Assembly (NCBI GenBank): GCA_026399375.1
Contig: JAPLRD010000005.1
Location: 25,679 to 65,500 of the forward strand
DNA: 39,822 nt
Reading direction: 5' to 3'
DNA from: Pseudomonadota bacterium
GTDB taxonomy: Bacteria > Pseudomonadota > Gammaproteobacteria > Burkholderiales > SG8-39
Below the pieces are notes generated by a model, which saw only the letters and a program-made list of their open reading frames with translations, did no database searches and was not told where the DNA came from. This document shows, in pieces, positions 1 through 11,053 of this stretch (its first letter is position 1; each line of letters begins with the position of its first letter). Made by a program: the position numbers and the translations under genes.

Positions 1-1178
1 ACATGGCGAAAATCGGCGCAACGCCCAAGGGCGGGGTGAAGCGGCTGACGCTGACGGATCTCGACCGGCAGGGGCGCGATCTGTTCGTGTCCTGGTGCAA
101 GGCGGCCGGCCTGGCGGTCACGGTGGACGGCCTGGGCAATATATTCGCGCGACGTGCGGGACGCACCGCGGCGCGGGCGCCGGTAGTATCGGGCAGCCAC
201 CTCGATACCCAGCCCTCGGGCGGGCGTTTCGACGGTTGCTATGGCGTGATGGCGGCGCTGGAAGTTGCGCGCACCCTGAACGACCACGGTGTCGAGACCG
301 ATGCGCCCTTCGAAGTCGCGGTATGGACCAATGAGGAAGGCACGCGCTTTCTGCCGGTGATGGGCGCTTCGGGTGCGTTTGCCGGCGTACACACGGTGGG
401 GGAAATCCGCGCCGCCCGCGATGCCGACGGGATTTCCTTCGGCGACGCGCTGGATTCGATCGGCTACGCCGGCCCGGCACCGGTCGGCGGGCGCAAACTC
501 GGCGCCTATTTCGAGGCGCACATCGAGCAGGGCCCGATACTGGAAAACACCGGCAAGACCGTCGGCGTGGTGACGGGCGCGCTCGGTCAGCGCTGGTTCG
601 ACGTGACTGTCACCGGCATGGATTCGCACGCAGGCCCCACCCCCATGAACCTGCGGCGCGATGCGCTGCTGGGCGCGAGCTATCTGATACAGGAGGTCAA
701 CCGGCTGGCCAAGGCGAACGAGCATTCGCGCGGCACGGTGGGCATGATCATGAACCGGCCCAATTCGCGCAACGTGGTGCCGGGCGAAACCGTGTTTTCA
801 GTGGATTTACGCGACACGGACATCACCGGCCTCGACCGCATGGAGCTGGGATTGCGCGAGGCTGCGGCACGGGTCGCAAAAGAGCAGGGCCTGGAGATAG
901 GCATCGTTCAGACCGTATTCTTCGCGCCCTGCCATTTCGAGCAGAGTTGCGTCTCCGCGGTGCGCGCCGGGGCGGAGCGGCTGGGCTACGGCCACATGGA
1001 CATCGTCAGCGGCGCCGGCCACGACGCGGTGTATATCGCCCGAGTGGCGCCCACGGCGATGATATTCGTGCCCTGCGAGGGCGGCATCAGCCACAACGAA
1101 ATCGAGAATGCGACGCCCGGCGATCTCGCCGCCGGCTGCAACGTGCTGCTGCAGGCGGTATTGGCGAAAGCCGGTTAG
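1..1178 (+). CDS. M20-family Zn amidohydrolase (N-carbamoyl-L-amino-acid hydrolase / allantoate amidohydrolase type), 5' end cut by window
   Basis: Metal-dependent hydrolase that would release ammonia and CO2 from N-carbamoyl amino acids or ureides in the cytoplasm. Counting from the ATG at base 3, it shows SGSHLDTQPSGG (His66), the second ligand region RFDGCYGV (Asp77), TNEEGTRF (Glu111-Glu112) and HIEQGPIL (His173), which are the binuclear metal and catalytic elements of this family. A later GAGHDA motif is also present. The ATG at base 3 is probably internal: relatives carry roughly 25 more residues before the conserved IGATPKGGV block that starts here at residue 4, so the gene should continue to the left of the window. 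It converges on the chemoreceptor gene with only 28 bp between them. The family is clear. The exact substrate (carbamoyl amino acid, allantoate or ureidoglycolate-type) cannot be decided here. Confidence 0.88.
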   Translation, partial: MAKIGATPKGGVKRLTLTDLDRQGRDLFVSWCKAAGLAVTVDGLGNIFARRAGRTAARAPVVSGSHLDTQPSGGRFDGCYGVMAALEVARTLNDHGVETDAPFEVAVWTNEEGTRFLPVMGASGAFAGVHTVGEIRAARDADGISFGDALDSIGYAGPAPVGGRKLGAYFEAHIEQGPILENTGKTVGVVTGALGQRWFDVTVTGMDSHAGPTPMNLRRDALLGASYLIQEVNRLAKANEHSRGTVGMIMNRPNSRNVVPGETVFSVDLRDTDITGLDRMELGLREAAARVAKEQGLEIGIVQTVFFAPCHFEQSCVSAVRAGAERLGYGHMDIVSGAGHDAVYIARVAPTAMIFVPCEGGISHNEIENATPGDLAAGCNVLLQAVLAKAG

Positions 1179-1206
1179 CGCAGAGCGGCGCGGCCCGGTC
1201 CTTGTT

Positions 1207-3588
1207 CTAGAATTCCGTCCACTCTTCGCCGCTACCGGAGGCCTTGGGGGGCTTGCCCTTGGCCGGCGAGGGCTTGTGCGAAGTACGCTGAACCGCGACC
1301 AGCGGCTTCCTGTGGGCGGAACTGTCCCCGAGCACAGCCGGCATCGCCGCCTTTTGCGCTGCCGATCGTCCGGCCTGTGCGCCAAACTTGAAGATCGCCA
1401 CCGCACCGGCCAGATTCCCCGCCTGCTCTTCCATGCTCTCGGCCGCCGCCGCCGCTTCTTCGACCAGCGCGGCGTTCTGCTGCGTCACCTCGTCCATCTG
1501 CGTGATCGCCGTGTTCACCTGCTCGATGCCCGAGCTCTGTTCGTGGCTCGCCGCCGCGATCTCGGCCATGATGTCGGTCACCCGCTTCACCGACTCCACG
1601 ATCTCCTGCATCGTCTTTCCGGCTTCGTCCACGAGCCGGCTGCCCGTCCCCACCTTCTCCACCGAGTCGTTGATCAAGCCCTTGATTTCCTTCGCCGCCG
1701 CCGCGCTTCTTTGCGCAAGGTTGCGCACTTCGGTCGCCACCACGGCAAAGCCCCGGCCCTGCTCCCCGGCGCGCGCCGCTTCCACCGCCGCGTTCAAGGC
1801 GAGGATGTTGGTCTGGAAGGCGATGCCGTCGATCACGCTGATGATGTCCACGATCTTCTTCGAGCTGTCGTTGATCGAGTTCATCGTCGTCACCACCTGC
1901 CCGACCACGACGCCGCCCTTCACCGCCACCTCCGATGCGCCCGCAGCGAGCTGGTTCGCCTGCCGCGCGTTGTCCGCGTTCTGCTTCACCGTGCCGGTCA
2001 GTTCCTCCATGCTCGAGGCCGTTTCCTCGAGACTCGAGGCCTGCTCCTCGGTGCGGCTCGATAGGTCCGTATTCCCAGAGGCGATCTCTTTCGCGGCCAC
2101 ATTGATCGACTCGGTCGACTCCTTGATCTGGGTGACGATCTCGGTCAGCTTGTCCACCGTCGTGTTCGAGTCGTCCTTGAGGCGGCCGAAGGTGCCCTTG
2201 TAATCGTTGGTTATTTTCTCGGTCAGGTCGCCCTTGGCCAGCGCACCGAGGACGCGCACCACCTCGTTCAGGCCGACCGAGCTCGTTTCCATCAAACCAT
2301 TGATGCCCTCGGCCAGCACCTTCAGAAAGCCTTCCTTGCCCTCCACCGTGATCCGCCGGCTGAAATCGCCCTCGTTGGCCGCTTGCACCAGGCCGGCCAC
2401 CTCGCCTTCGGCAGCCACCTCCGCCGTGCGATCCACCCACTCCACCGCCGTGCCAAGGCGCTGGCCCTTCTCGTCGATCACCGGCACCGCGGTCAGGTTG
2501 TAGCTGCGCCCGCCCACCACGATCGACGCCTTGTGGGTCCCCGCCAGTCCGGAGAGCAAGCCTCTTTGCATCGCCGGATTCTTGTGAAACACGTCCACGT
2601 TGGAACCGGTCACCGTCGCCGCATTGAAATTGGGCAGCTGCTTGCGTATATCGGCCTCGCCGTTGCGCAGCATCTGGTTCACCGCTTCGTTCATGTAGAC
2701 GACCTTGCCGCTCACGTCTGTAATCATCACGCACGAAGTGACGCGGTCCAGCGCGTTCTTCACCCGCAGGTTCTCCGCCGCAATCTTCGCGTCGGCCTCA
2801 ATGCGCTGCAGCAGATTGTTCTGCATTGTCTTCAGCGAAACCAGCAGCATCCCGGTTTCGTCGCGCGCCCTGGTCTGAATGTCGTTGTCCAGCCTGCCGG
2901 CGGCGATCGCATCGGCCACCGCCACCGCCTGCGCCAGCGGCCGGGTGATTGAGCGCACCGACCACCAGCCGATCACCAGGGCGAGCAAGACGGCCAGCGC
3001 GGCCGTTGCAAACAACAGGCTGCGCGCGTCTTTGTACGTCTGCGCAGCATTCTTCACTTCCTGTTGGACGCCGCTGTTCTGCCACGCGATCATGGCGTCG
3101 GCATTGGCCTTCAATGCGTAGCGTGCGTCGCGCACCTTGGTGACCATCAAATTGAACGACTCCTTGTTCTTGCCGTCGGCCTGCATTTTGATCGCTTCAC
3201 TGACCGCGGCCGCAAAGGCGCCCTCCGCTGACTTCATCGCCTGATAGATCTCCTTGCCCTTGGGCGACTTGACCGTTTGCCCCAACTTGGCGGTGTGTTC
3301 CGCAATCCGCTTCTGCGCTTCGGCGATTTCTGTTTTTTGCTTCTCCGCAAACGCCGCGTCCGGCGCCAGGAGCAGCCCATAGCTGGACTTCCCGATCTCG
3401 TTGATGGCATCGTTGATCGCCAGCGCCCAGAGCAGTTTGGGCACCTTGTCCGTGGTGATCGCCTCTGTCCTGTCGTTCATGTCGGCAAGGCGCGTCACGC
3501 CAACGACCGCAGAACCGAGCAGCACCAGCACCAGGACCGCAAAGCCCATCCCGAGACGGACGCCGATCTTCAAGTTCGAAATGTTCAT
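1207..3588 (-). CDS. Methyl-accepting chemotaxis protein with PAS domain
   Basis: Transmembrane chemoreceptor of 793 residues. Visible order: TM1 about 12-32, a periplasmic helical (four-helix-bundle type) sensor about 33-190, TM2 about 191-211, HAMP about 212-265, a PAS-like segment about 280-390 ([16 protein letters not shown]), a second HAMP-like stretch, then the long cytoplasmic signalling coiled coil. The hairpin tip includes [20 protein letters not shown], which contacts CheA and CheW. The last residues EWTEF fit the aromatic-x-x-aromatic C-terminal pentapeptide that tethers CheR/CheB in Tar-like receptors, so this receptor is probably a high-affinity methylation substrate. No che genes are nearby, so it is an orphan receptor locus. 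The ligand is unknown. The start ATG at 3588 precedes a normal TM1 and is preferred. Confidence 0.95.
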   Translation of the reverse strand: MNISNLKIGVRLGMGFAVLVLVLLGSAVVGVTRLADMNDRTEAITTDKVPKLLWALAINDAINEIGKSSYGLLLAPDAAFAEKQKTEIAEAQKRIAEHTAKLGQTVKSPKGKEIYQAMKSAEGAFAAAVSEAIKMQADGKNKESFNLMVTKVRDARYALKANADAMIAWQNSGVQQEVKNAAQTYKDARSLLFATAALAVLLALVIGWWSVRSITRPLAQAVAVADAIAAGRLDNDIQTRARDETGMLLVSLKTMQNNLLQRIEADAKIAAENLRVKNALDRVTSCVMITDVSGKVVYMNEAVNQMLRNGEADIRKQLPNFNAATVTGSNVDVFHKNPAMQRGLLSGLAGTHKASIVVGGRSYNLTAVPVIDEKGQRLGTAVEWVDRTAEVAAEGEVAGLVQAANEGDFSRRITVEGKEGFLKVLAEGINGLMETSSVGLNEVVRVLGALAKGDLTEKITNDYKGTFGRLKDDSNTTVDKLTEIVTQIKESTESINVAAKEIASGNTDLSSRTEEQASSLEETASSMEELTGTVKQNADNARQANQLAAGASEVAVKGGVVVGQVVTTMNSINDSSKKIVDIISVIDGIAFQTNILALNAAVEAARAGEQGRGFAVVATEVRNLAQRSAAAAKEIKGLINDSVEKVGTGSRLVDEAGKTMQEIVESVKRVTDIMAEIAAASHEQSSGIEQVNTAITQMDEVTQQNAALVEEAAAAAESMEEQAGNLAGAVAIFKFGAQAGRSAAQKAAMPAVLGDSSAHRKPLVAVQRTSHKPSPAKGKPPKASGSGEEWTEF

Positions 3589-3915
3589 GATTCCCTGTCC
3601 ATTAAGTAAGACGGCACCATTGCAATCGGCACGTCAAAACAGAAACAGGCCTGCCGCAAGCCTATGCCGGAAGCCCGAAAAGCCGGGGCAGAGGCAATCG
3701 CACCTCCACCGTAGGCAATTGTGCATTCCTATGCAGTCTTGGCGATGGCGGGAACAAACGGACTTTTCGACCCCATTTCCAGTTTTCCGTTTGCCGGCGG
3801 CGCCGGCAGCGGGTGCGCACCGGGGTCGTGGCCCCGTCCCGCGGTGGGGCGCGGGTTCAACCGCGTGCCTGCGCTAGGGGCAGCGCGCGACACATGCGGT
3901 GAATGTCAACAGACC
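3589..3915. other. Intergenic region upstream of the chemoreceptor and downstream of corA
   Basis: About 330 bp without a credible gene; the open frames across it are continuations of antisense frames. It should hold the minus-strand chemoreceptor promoter near 3600-3700, but I could not find a convincing sigma-70 or sigma-28 pair. The corA-proximal half is very GC-rich and contains a short inverted repeat (3821-3825 with 3832-3836) without a T-tract, so it is not a clear terminator. Confidence 0.5.
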
Positions 3916-4881
3916 CTAGAGCCAGCCCGCCTTGCGCAGTCGGTAAAACAGCACGCCGTCCAGGACTGCCATGATGGAGAGCGCGAGCGGATAGCCGAAT
4001 TCCCACGAAAGCTCGGGCATGTTCTTGAAGTTCATGCCGTAGACGCCGGCGATCATGGTCGGCACCGCCACCAGCGCGGCATAGGCCGCGATGCGCCTGG
4101 TGGTCTCGTTTTCCTGCAAGGTGATCAGCGACAGATTGACCGAGATCGCAGTGGTCACCATGTCGCGAAGGCTGTCGATGGACTGGTTGATGCGGATCAG
4201 GTGGTCGTAGACGTCGCGATAGTAATCCTGCGTCCCGGCGCAGACCTGCGGCACCCTGCCGCCGTGCAGCTTGCCCGAGGCTTCGAGCAGCGGTCCGGCC
4301 GCGTGCTTGAGCGTCATCAGTTTCTGCTTCAACTGGTACAGCGACTCGATGTTGGAGCGCGCGGAGTTGCCCGAAAAGATCAGCGCCTCCACCGCTTCCA
4401 GCTTTTCCTCCAACGCGTCCAGCACCGGAAAGTAGCGGTCGACGATGGCGTCCATCAGCGCGTAGAAGACGAAGCCGGAGCCCTGCCGCAGCAGGTGCGG
4501 CTCGCGCTCGCAGCGCGCGCGCACGTTGGCGAAACCATGCTCGGTGCGGCTGCGCACCGAAAGCAGGTAATTCGGGCCGACGAAGACGTCGACTTCCCCT
4601 ATCTCCATGTCGCCGCCCTCGGCGTCGACCGTGTGCAGCACGGCGAACAGCGAGTCACCGTATTCCTCGATCTTGGGGCGCTGATGGCCGTGGCGCGCAT
4701 CCTCGACGGCCAGTTCGTGCAGGCCGAATTCCTGCTGCATTTGCGACAGTTCCGCCGGATCGGGATTGAAGAGCGCCACCCAGACAAAGCAGTCGGGCCG
4801 GCCGACGTAGTCGCTGATTTCCTCAGGCTTGATGTCGGCGAGCTTACGGCCGTCCTGGTATGCGGCGCAGTTGATGAGCAT
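3916..4881 (-). CDS. corA: Magnesium/cobalt transporter CorA
   Basis: Inner-membrane divalent cation channel of 321 residues, a normal CorA length. A large soluble N-terminal domain is followed by two C-terminal helices. TM1 ends in the diagnostic selectivity-loop motif YGMNF, and TM2 (YPLALSIMAVLDGVLFYRL) is followed by a short basic tail. The stretch between them (KNMPELSWEFG) is the acidic periplasmic loop expected of CorA. The gene is divergent from the aminotransferase at 4978, with about 96 bp shared for both promoters. Nothing in the sequence suggests specialisation for a metal other than Mg2+. Confidence 0.95.
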   Translation of the reverse strand: MLINCAAYQDGRKLADIKPEEISDYVGRPDCFVWVALFNPDPAELSQMQQEFGLHELAVEDARHGHQRPKIEEYGDSLFAVLHTVDAEGGDMEIGEVDVFVGPNYLLSVRSRTEHGFANVRARCEREPHLLRQGSGFVFYALMDAIVDRYFPVLDALEEKLEAVEALIFSGNSARSNIESLYQLKQKLMTLKHAAGPLLEASGKLHGGRVPQVCAGTQDYYRDVYDHLIRINQSIDSLRDMVTTAISVNLSLITLQENETTRRIAAYAALVAVPTMIAGVYGMNFKNMPELSWEFGYPLALSIMAVLDGVLFYRLRKAGWL

Positions 4882-4977
4882 CCGGTTCCCCGAGTTTCAT
4901 GGACGCGTGATTTTAGAGCGGCAGGGTGCCGGCTGCATAGGCTAGAATGCCTTTTTTTCCAATAGTGACAGCGCATC

Positions 4978-6180
4978 ATGCCCAAGATCAGCCGCCGCAC
5001 CTCCGACCTCGGCACCGAGAATGCCTTTGTCGTGCTCGCCGAGGTGAACGAACTCATCCGCCAGGGACGAGACGTCATTTCGTTCTGCATCGGCCAGCCC
5101 GACTTTCACACGCCGCTCAACATCCAGGACGCGGCGGTCAAGGCGATACGCGAAGGCCGCCACGGCTATACGCCATCGGCCGGCATCCCGGAACTGCGCG
5201 CCGCCGCAGCGAAGGACATGGGGGGGCTGCGCGGCCTTTCCATCGACCCTGAGCATGTGGTGGTCGGCGCCGGGGCGAAGCCGTTCATCGCCTACACCAT
5301 CCTGTGCACCACCGATTACGGCGTCGGCGACGAGGTGATCTACCCTAATCCCGGTTTCCCGATCTATGAATCGCAGATTCTCGCCTGCGGCGCGGTGCCG
5401 GTGCCGCTGTATCTGCGCGAGGCGCGCGATTTCGCTTTCGACCCGGCGGATCTCGAGGCCAGGATCACGCCGAAGACGAAACTCCTGATACTCAATTCCC
5501 CGCAGAATCCGACCGGCGGCATCCTGACGAAGAAAGACCTGGAGGAGATCGCGGCGGTGCTGCGCCGGCACCCGGACATCTGGATCTACGCCGACGAGAT
5601 CTACTCGCGCCTGCTTTATCAGGGCGAGTTCGCATCCATCGCCTCGCTCCCGGGGATGTACGAGCGCACCATCATTTCGGACGGCGCATCCAAGACTTGG
5701 GCCATGACCGGATGGCGCATCGGTTACGCCTCCAGCCCCGTTCTCGCGCCGCAGTTCGTGCGCTGGGTGACCAACACCGATTCCTGCGCCTCGCACATCA
5801 GCCAGTGGGCTGCGGTCGAGGCACTCAACGGCTCGCAGGAAGAGCCGCGCAAAATGCGCGCGAGCTTTCTCGCGCGGCGCGACCTCATCGTGGGGCTTTT
5901 GAACCGGGTGCCGGGCGTGACCTGCAAGCTGCCCGGCGGCGCGTTCTACGCCTGGCCCAATGTCACCGAGGCCTGCCGCATGACAGGCGCGAAGGACTCG
6001 GAAGAATTGCGCAAGCGCCTGCTGAACGAAGCCGGCGTGGCGGTGCTGGCCGACATCCACTTCGGCGCGCGCGTGCCGGACGAAGGGCAGCACATCCGCT
6101 TTTCCTATGCCGCGTCCAACAAGGCGATCGAGGACGGCGTCGCGCGCATGGCGGATTTCATCCGCAAGAACACGCGCTGA
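4978..6180 (+). CDS. PLP-dependent aminotransferase, class I/II (aspartate aminotransferase-like)
   Basis: Fold-type I aminotransferase of 400 residues. The PLP pocket is complete: NSPQNPTG (173-180), YADEIYS with Asp206, the Schiff-base lysine in SDGASKTWAMTGWR (Lys239), and the C-terminal Arg that binds the alpha-carboxylate in HIRFSYA. It transfers an amino group between an amino acid and a 2-oxoacid. The sequence does not fix the preferred amino acid; the closest-looking groups are broad-specificity aspartate/alanine-type enzymes. The NUDIX gene starts 6 bp after its stop, so it heads a run (aminotransferase, NUDIX, exported protein, mnmA) that is probably cotranscribed. Confidence 0.9.
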   Translation: MPKISRRTSDLGTENAFVVLAEVNELIRQGRDVISFCIGQPDFHTPLNIQDAAVKAIREGRHGYTPSAGIPELRAAAAKDMGGLRGLSIDPEHVVVGAGAKPFIAYTILCTTDYGVGDEVIYPNPGFPIYESQILACGAVPVPLYLREARDFAFDPADLEARITPKTKLLILNSPQNPTGGILTKKDLEEIAAVLRRHPDIWIYADEIYSRLLYQGEFASIASLPGMYERTIISDGASKTWAMTGWRIGYASSPVLAPQFVRWVTNTDSCASHISQWAAVEALNGSQEEPRKMRASFLARRDLIVGLLNRVPGVTCKLPGGAFYAWPNVTEACRMTGAKDSEELRKRLLNEAGVAVLADIHFGARVPDEGQHIRFSYAASNKAIEDGVARMADFIRKNTR

Positions 6181-6186
6181 AGCACC

Positions 6187-6645
6187 ATGCTCGCCCGACC
6201 CAGGGTCACGGTGGCCGCGGTGATAGAGCGCGGCGGGCAGTTCCTGCTGGTGGAGGAAGAGGACGAAGGCCGGATCTTGTTCAACCAGCCGGCCGGGCAT
6301 CTGGAGGCGCGCGAGTCGCTGGTGCAAGGCTGCGCGCGCGAGGTGCTGGAAGAGTCGGCGTGGCATTTCCGGCCGGCGGCGCTGGTCGGGATTTACCGCT
6401 GGAGCAAACCGAAGCGGCCGGCAGGGCCCGAAGTGAGCTACCTGCGGTTCGCGTTCTGCGGCGAACTCGGGGCGCACGAGCCCGTACGTGAGCTCGATGC
6501 GGGCATTCTGCGCGCGGTATGGATGGACGCGGAAGAAATCCGTGCGACGAGCGAGCGTCATCGCACCCCGCTGGTGCTGCGCTGCATGGAGGACTACCTT
6601 GCCGGCCGGCGCCACGCGCTGGAACTGCTGACCGACTATGCATAG
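6187..6645 (+). CDS. NUDIX hydrolase (NudJ-like)
   Basis: Small cytoplasmic pyrophosphohydrolase of 152 residues. The NUDIX box is readable from Gly37 through Glu43, Arg51-Glu52 and Glu55-Glu56 (REVLEES), matching GX5EX7REUXEE; the usual final glycine is an alanine. N-terminal strands VTVAAVIER and the loop LFNQPAGHLE resemble NudJ/YmfB, a thiamine pyrophosphate and nucleotide phosphatase that is often found beside mnmA in proteobacteria. The gene overlaps the next one by 8 bp, which indicates translational coupling. The exact substrate is an inference from the NudJ resemblance and the neighbourhood. Confidence 0.9.
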   Translation: MLARPRVTVAAVIERGGQFLLVEEEDEGRILFNQPAGHLEARESLVQGCAREVLEESAWHFRPAALVGIYRWSKPKRPAGPEVSYLRFAFCGELGAHEPVRELDAGILRAVWMDAEEIRATSERHRTPLVLRCMEDYLAGRRHALELLTDYA

Positions 6646-7201
6646 GGGGGGCGTCCTTTCATCTGTCGTGATGGCCTTGTGCGCCTGGGTAGTTCCCGCC
6701 GCGCGCGCGGACGAAGTCACGATCTGCTACAACTACGGTTGTTACGTCAAGGCGAAAGTCAATTTCAGCGAAGCTCAACTTGCCCCGTTGCAGAAGCTTC
6801 TTGCCGACGCCGCCGACGCCGCGGCAGAGCGCAAGGCGATTTCCGTGGTGATGGGCCGCATGTACGCGATCGCGGGCGAGCAGACGCCCGTATGGCGCGA
6901 CAAGGGCGGAAATTTTGGAGACAGCGGCGAGGACGGGCAGATGGATTGCATCGACCACTCGGCGAACACCCATACCTTCCTCAACCTGCTCGACGTGCAC
7001 GGCTGGCTCAAGTATCACGAGGTGCTGGAGCCGGTCAGGCGCGTTCGTTTCCTGGTGGCGGTGCACTGGGCCGCGCGCATCGGCGACAAGCAGGCCAAGC
7101 GCGTCTACGCCGTCGACAGCTGGTACGTCGACAACGGCCGGCCGGCGATCGTGGTGCCGATAGAGGCGTGGCATTACGGCAGGATTTCCGATGGCGTCTG
7201 A
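6638..7201 (+). CDS. Exported protein of unknown function, possible papain/transglutaminase-like fold
   Basis: 187 residues. A Sec signal peptide is visible (hydrophobic core about 6-20, AxA-type site AARA before Asp25), so the mature protein is periplasmic or outer-membrane associated. I do not recognise the family. Two cysteines lie close together (Cys30, Cys35). Further on, [13 protein letters not shown] (Cys104, start of a predicted helix), AVHWAAR (His143 in a strand) and YAVDSWY (Asp160 in a strand) follow the Cys-His-Asp order and spacing of transglutaminase-like cysteine hydrolases. That reading is inference. It overlaps the NUDIX gene by 8 bp and mnmA by 11 bp, so all three are translationally coupled. 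Starts at 6638 or 6668 are possible; 6638 gives the better signal peptide. Confidence 0.75.
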   Translation: MHRGGVLSSVVMALCAWVVPAARADEVTICYNYGCYVKAKVNFSEAQLAPLQKLLADAADAAAERKAISVVMGRMYAIAGEQTPVWRDKGGNFGDSGEDGQMDCIDHSANTHTFLNLLDVHGWLKYHEVLEPVRRVRFLVAVHWAARIGDKQAKRVYAVDSWYVDNGRPAIVVPIEAWHYGRISDGV

Positions 7202-8303
7202 GAAAATCACCCGGCAAAAGGTCGTCGTCGGCATGTCCGGCGGGGTGGATTCCTCGGTGGTGGCATTGTTGCTCAAGCGCGCGGGCTTCGAGGTCGTCGG
7301 CCTGTTCATGAAGAACTGGGAAGACGACGACGATGACGAATACTGCTCCACCCGCCAGGATTTGATCGACTGCGCCGCGGTCGCCGACGTGATCGGTGTC
7401 GAACTCGAGGCGGTGAATTTCGCCGCCGAGTACAAGGAACGCGTGTTCAGCGCGTTTCTCGCCGAATATCGGGCCGGGCGCACACCCAATCCCGACGTGC
7501 TGTGCAACGCGGAAATCAAGTTCAAGGCGTTTCTCGATCATGCCATCGCGCTCGGCGCGGAGCGCATCGCCACCGGTCACTATGCCGGCGTGCGCCAAGT
7601 CCGGGAGGGAGACAGCGCGGGGCGCTTCGAACTGCTCAAGGCGGCGGACACGGGCAAGGACCAGAGCTACTTTCTGCACCGTCTGACGCAGGCGCAGCTG
7701 GCGCGCACCTGGTTTCCGCTGGCTCAAATGAAGAAGGCGGAGGTGCGCAGGATCGCGAAGGACGCGGGCCTGCCGGTGCACGCGAAGAAGGATTCGACCG
7801 GCATCTGCTTCATCGGCGAGCGCCCGTTCCGCGAATTTCTCAACCGTTACCTGCCGCACGAACCTGGTGAGATACGCACCCCCGATGGCAAGGTGATCGG
7901 CAGGCACGTCGGGCTCGCGTTCTACACCATCGGGCAGAGAAAAGGGGTGGGCATAGGCGGCGTCAAAGGCGCGGGCGCCGAAGGCGAGGCCTGGTACGTG
8001 GCAGGCAAGGACCTGGCGCGAAACGAACTCGTCGTGGTCAGTGGGCACGAGCATCCGCTGTTGCAGAAGGACAGGCTGCTCGCGGCAGACTTGTCATGGG
8101 TCGGCGGCAGCGCGCCCGCTATCGGGGGCGATTACGCCGCCAAGACGCGCTATCGCCAGGCAGACTCGCCCTGCCGCATCGACCGCTTGGAGAACGACGC
8201 CCTCGAATTGGTATTCGAGCAGCCGCAATGGGCGGTGACGCCCGGCCAGTCGGCGGTGCTGTATCAGGGGGAGGTGTGTCTCGGGGGCGGCGTGATTCAA
8301 TGA
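7191..8303 (+). CDS. mnmA: tRNA-specific 2-thiouridylase MnmA
   Basis: Cytoplasmic enzyme of 370 residues that uses ATP and persulfide sulfur to make 2-thiouridine at wobble position 34 of tRNA Lys, Glu and Gln. The PP-loop SGGVDSS is at residues 16-22. The two catalytic cysteines are Cys105 in [12 protein letters not shown] and Cys206 in STGICFIGE. The tRNA-binding and C-terminal beta-barrel regions ([23 protein letters not shown]) are intact, and length is normal. Its ATG lies inside the 3' end of the preceding gene (11 bp overlap). Confidence 0.97.
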   Translation: MASEKITRQKVVVGMSGGVDSSVVALLLKRAGFEVVGLFMKNWEDDDDDEYCSTRQDLIDCAAVADVIGVELEAVNFAAEYKERVFSAFLAEYRAGRTPNPDVLCNAEIKFKAFLDHAIALGAERIATGHYAGVRQVREGDSAGRFELLKAADTGKDQSYFLHRLTQAQLARTWFPLAQMKKAEVRRIAKDAGLPVHAKKDSTGICFIGERPFREFLNRYLPHEPGEIRTPDGKVIGRHVGLAFYTIGQRKGVGIGGVKGAGAEGEAWYVAGKDLARNELVVVSGHEHPLLQKDRLLAADLSWVGGSAPAIGGDYAAKTRYRQADSPCRIDRLENDALELVFEQPQWAVTPGQSAVLYQGEVCLGGGVIQ

Positions 8304-8411
8304 GCATGCAACGCTCGCTCGGCATAAGACGGTTTTATGAAGAATCGTTTGTAACGGCTAGAATGGAATGGTCCTGGCAGAATTTAGCTCGAAGAATCTG
8401 GAGAAAAATAC

Positions 8412-8819
8412 ATGAACAACCCATTCAATAGTGATGCATTCGGAAAGCTGGTGCTGCGCCTGACGCTCGGGGTGCTGATGGCGTTTCACGGAATTTCAAA
8501 GCTGATGAATCCGGCGCGGACATTGGAGACGATGAGCGGCCTCCTTGCGGCTGCGGGCTTGCCGACTTATCTCGCCTACGGTGTATTCATCGGCGAAGTG
8601 CTCGCTCCGATCCTGATCATTCTCGGCATCTATTCGCGCATAGGCGGATTGATCGTCGTGATCAACATGGTATTCGCAGTGCTCCTGGCTCACCCGGCAC
8701 AGTTGCTTGCCCTGACCAAGACCGGCGGTTGGGCACTGGAACTGCAAGGCTTTTACCTGCTGACGGGGCTGGCGCTGCTGTTCCTGGGCAGCGGCAGAAT
8801 AGCCGTGAAGCCCGACTAG
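8412..8819 (+). CDS. DoxX family membrane protein
   Basis: Inner-membrane protein of 135 residues with four predicted helices, beginning with the conserved block LVLRLTLGVLMAFHGISKL that marks DoxX/DoxD-like proteins. Members are associated with thiosulfate:quinone oxidoreductase subunits in archaea, but most bacterial copies have no defined role. The ATG follows a good ribosome-binding site (ggaga, about 8 bp upstream). The 108 bp after mnmA include a TAGAAT at 8359-8364 that could be a -10 element, suggesting its own promoter. It converges on the glutathione transferase gene. Confidence 0.85.
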   Translation: MNNPFNSDAFGKLVLRLTLGVLMAFHGISKLMNPARTLETMSGLLAAAGLPTYLAYGVFIGEVLAPILIILGIYSRIGGLIVVINMVFAVLLAHPAQLLALTKTGGWALELQGFYLLTGLALLFLGSGRIAVKPD

Positions 8820-8850
8820 GCGGTCGGCAGCGGAGCGCTGCGATTGCCCG

Positions 8851-9489
8851 CTATTTTTTCGGTTTGGCGTCGGCCGCCGGCGCTTCGTGCGGCACCGTAT
8901 CGGCGAACGAGGGGCGTTCCGCCAGCTTCGCGGCGAGTTTCGCCAGATTTGCATGCAGGACGCGCCAGTCATAGGAGCCGTGGCGGAAGTCCAGATAGCC
9001 GAGCGCAACGCCGAAAGCGATGTCGGCGAGAGTGAACGAGTTGCCGGTGCACCAGGGCTTGTCGCCGAGGTCCCTGGACATCACGGCCAGAGCACGCTCG
9101 ATCTTTTCCAGCTGGCGCTTGATTGTCGGTTCGCTGCGCTGCTTGGACGGGCGGCGGCGTTCCAGTACCACCGCCACGGCGGCGTCGAGCACGCCGTCGG
9201 CGAGCGCTTCCCAGCGTTTGACTTCGATCTTCTCGCGGTTATCGGTGGGGATCAGCTTGTTGAGCGGGGACAACCTGTCCAGGAATTCGACGATCACGCG
9301 CGAATCGAACAGGGTACTGTCGTCTTCGAGCACCAGTACCGGCACCTTTCCCAGCGGATTTGCGTCGGGCACCCTGGACTTTGCGTCCCAGGGATTCTCC
9401 AGTTCGAAGGTGTATTCGATCTTCTTTTCGGCCAGCACAATGCGTGCCTTGCGCACAAAGGGGCTGGTCAGGGAACCTATTAATTTCAT
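8851..9489 (-). CDS. Glutathione S-transferase family protein (YibF-like)
   Basis: 212 residues. The N-terminal thioredoxin fold begins MKLIGSLTSPFVRKARI, with the active-site Ser of bacterial beta/YibF-like GSTs (SPFVRK) and the cis-proline region GKVPVLVLEDDSTLFDS that binds glutathione. The C-terminal all-helical domain contains the N-capping motif FTLADIAFGVAL. A lysine/alanine-rich tail (APAADAKPKK) is unusual and probably disordered. It is likely a detoxification or disulfide-handling enzyme; the substrate is unknown. It is divergent from purB. Confidence 0.92.
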   Translation of the reverse strand: MKLIGSLTSPFVRKARIVLAEKKIEYTFELENPWDAKSRVPDANPLGKVPVLVLEDDSTLFDSRVIVEFLDRLSPLNKLIPTDNREKIEVKRWEALADGVLDAAVAVVLERRRPSKQRSEPTIKRQLEKIERALAVMSRDLGDKPWCTGNSFTLADIAFGVALGYLDFRHGSYDWRVLHANLAKLAAKLAERPSFADTVPHEAPAADAKPKK

Positions 9490-9564
9490 CGGGGGGAGTT
9501 GCCGCGAGTAATCGTGATCTCGTCAGATTATAGCACCGACGCCGCATCGCACTCTAGAAGTGCA

Positions 9565-10971
<1,407 letters not shown>

Positions 10972-11053
10972 CGCGCCCCGGATCGGCGCGTTCGCAGATT
11001 TCTTGCGGATGCCTGGAATAAGCCGGGCGCGTGGGCTGTTTGCCGCTGCAAGC

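Noticed and set aside
3600-3700. Sigma-28 flagellar-type promoter before the chemoreceptor (a GCCGATT-like stretch)
   Set aside because: There is no TAAA element at 15 bp upstream and the -10-like match is incomplete.
4942-6720. 592-residue minus-strand open frame opposite the aminotransferase and NUDIX genes
   Set aside because: The plus-strand genes show complete PLP and NUDIX motifs; the antisense frame has none.
8827-8858. GCAGCG-gag-CGCTGC hairpin with a downstream T6 as a DoxX terminator
   Set aside because: The T-run starts 12 bp after the stem and lies inside the GST coding region; too far for a standard intrinsic terminator.
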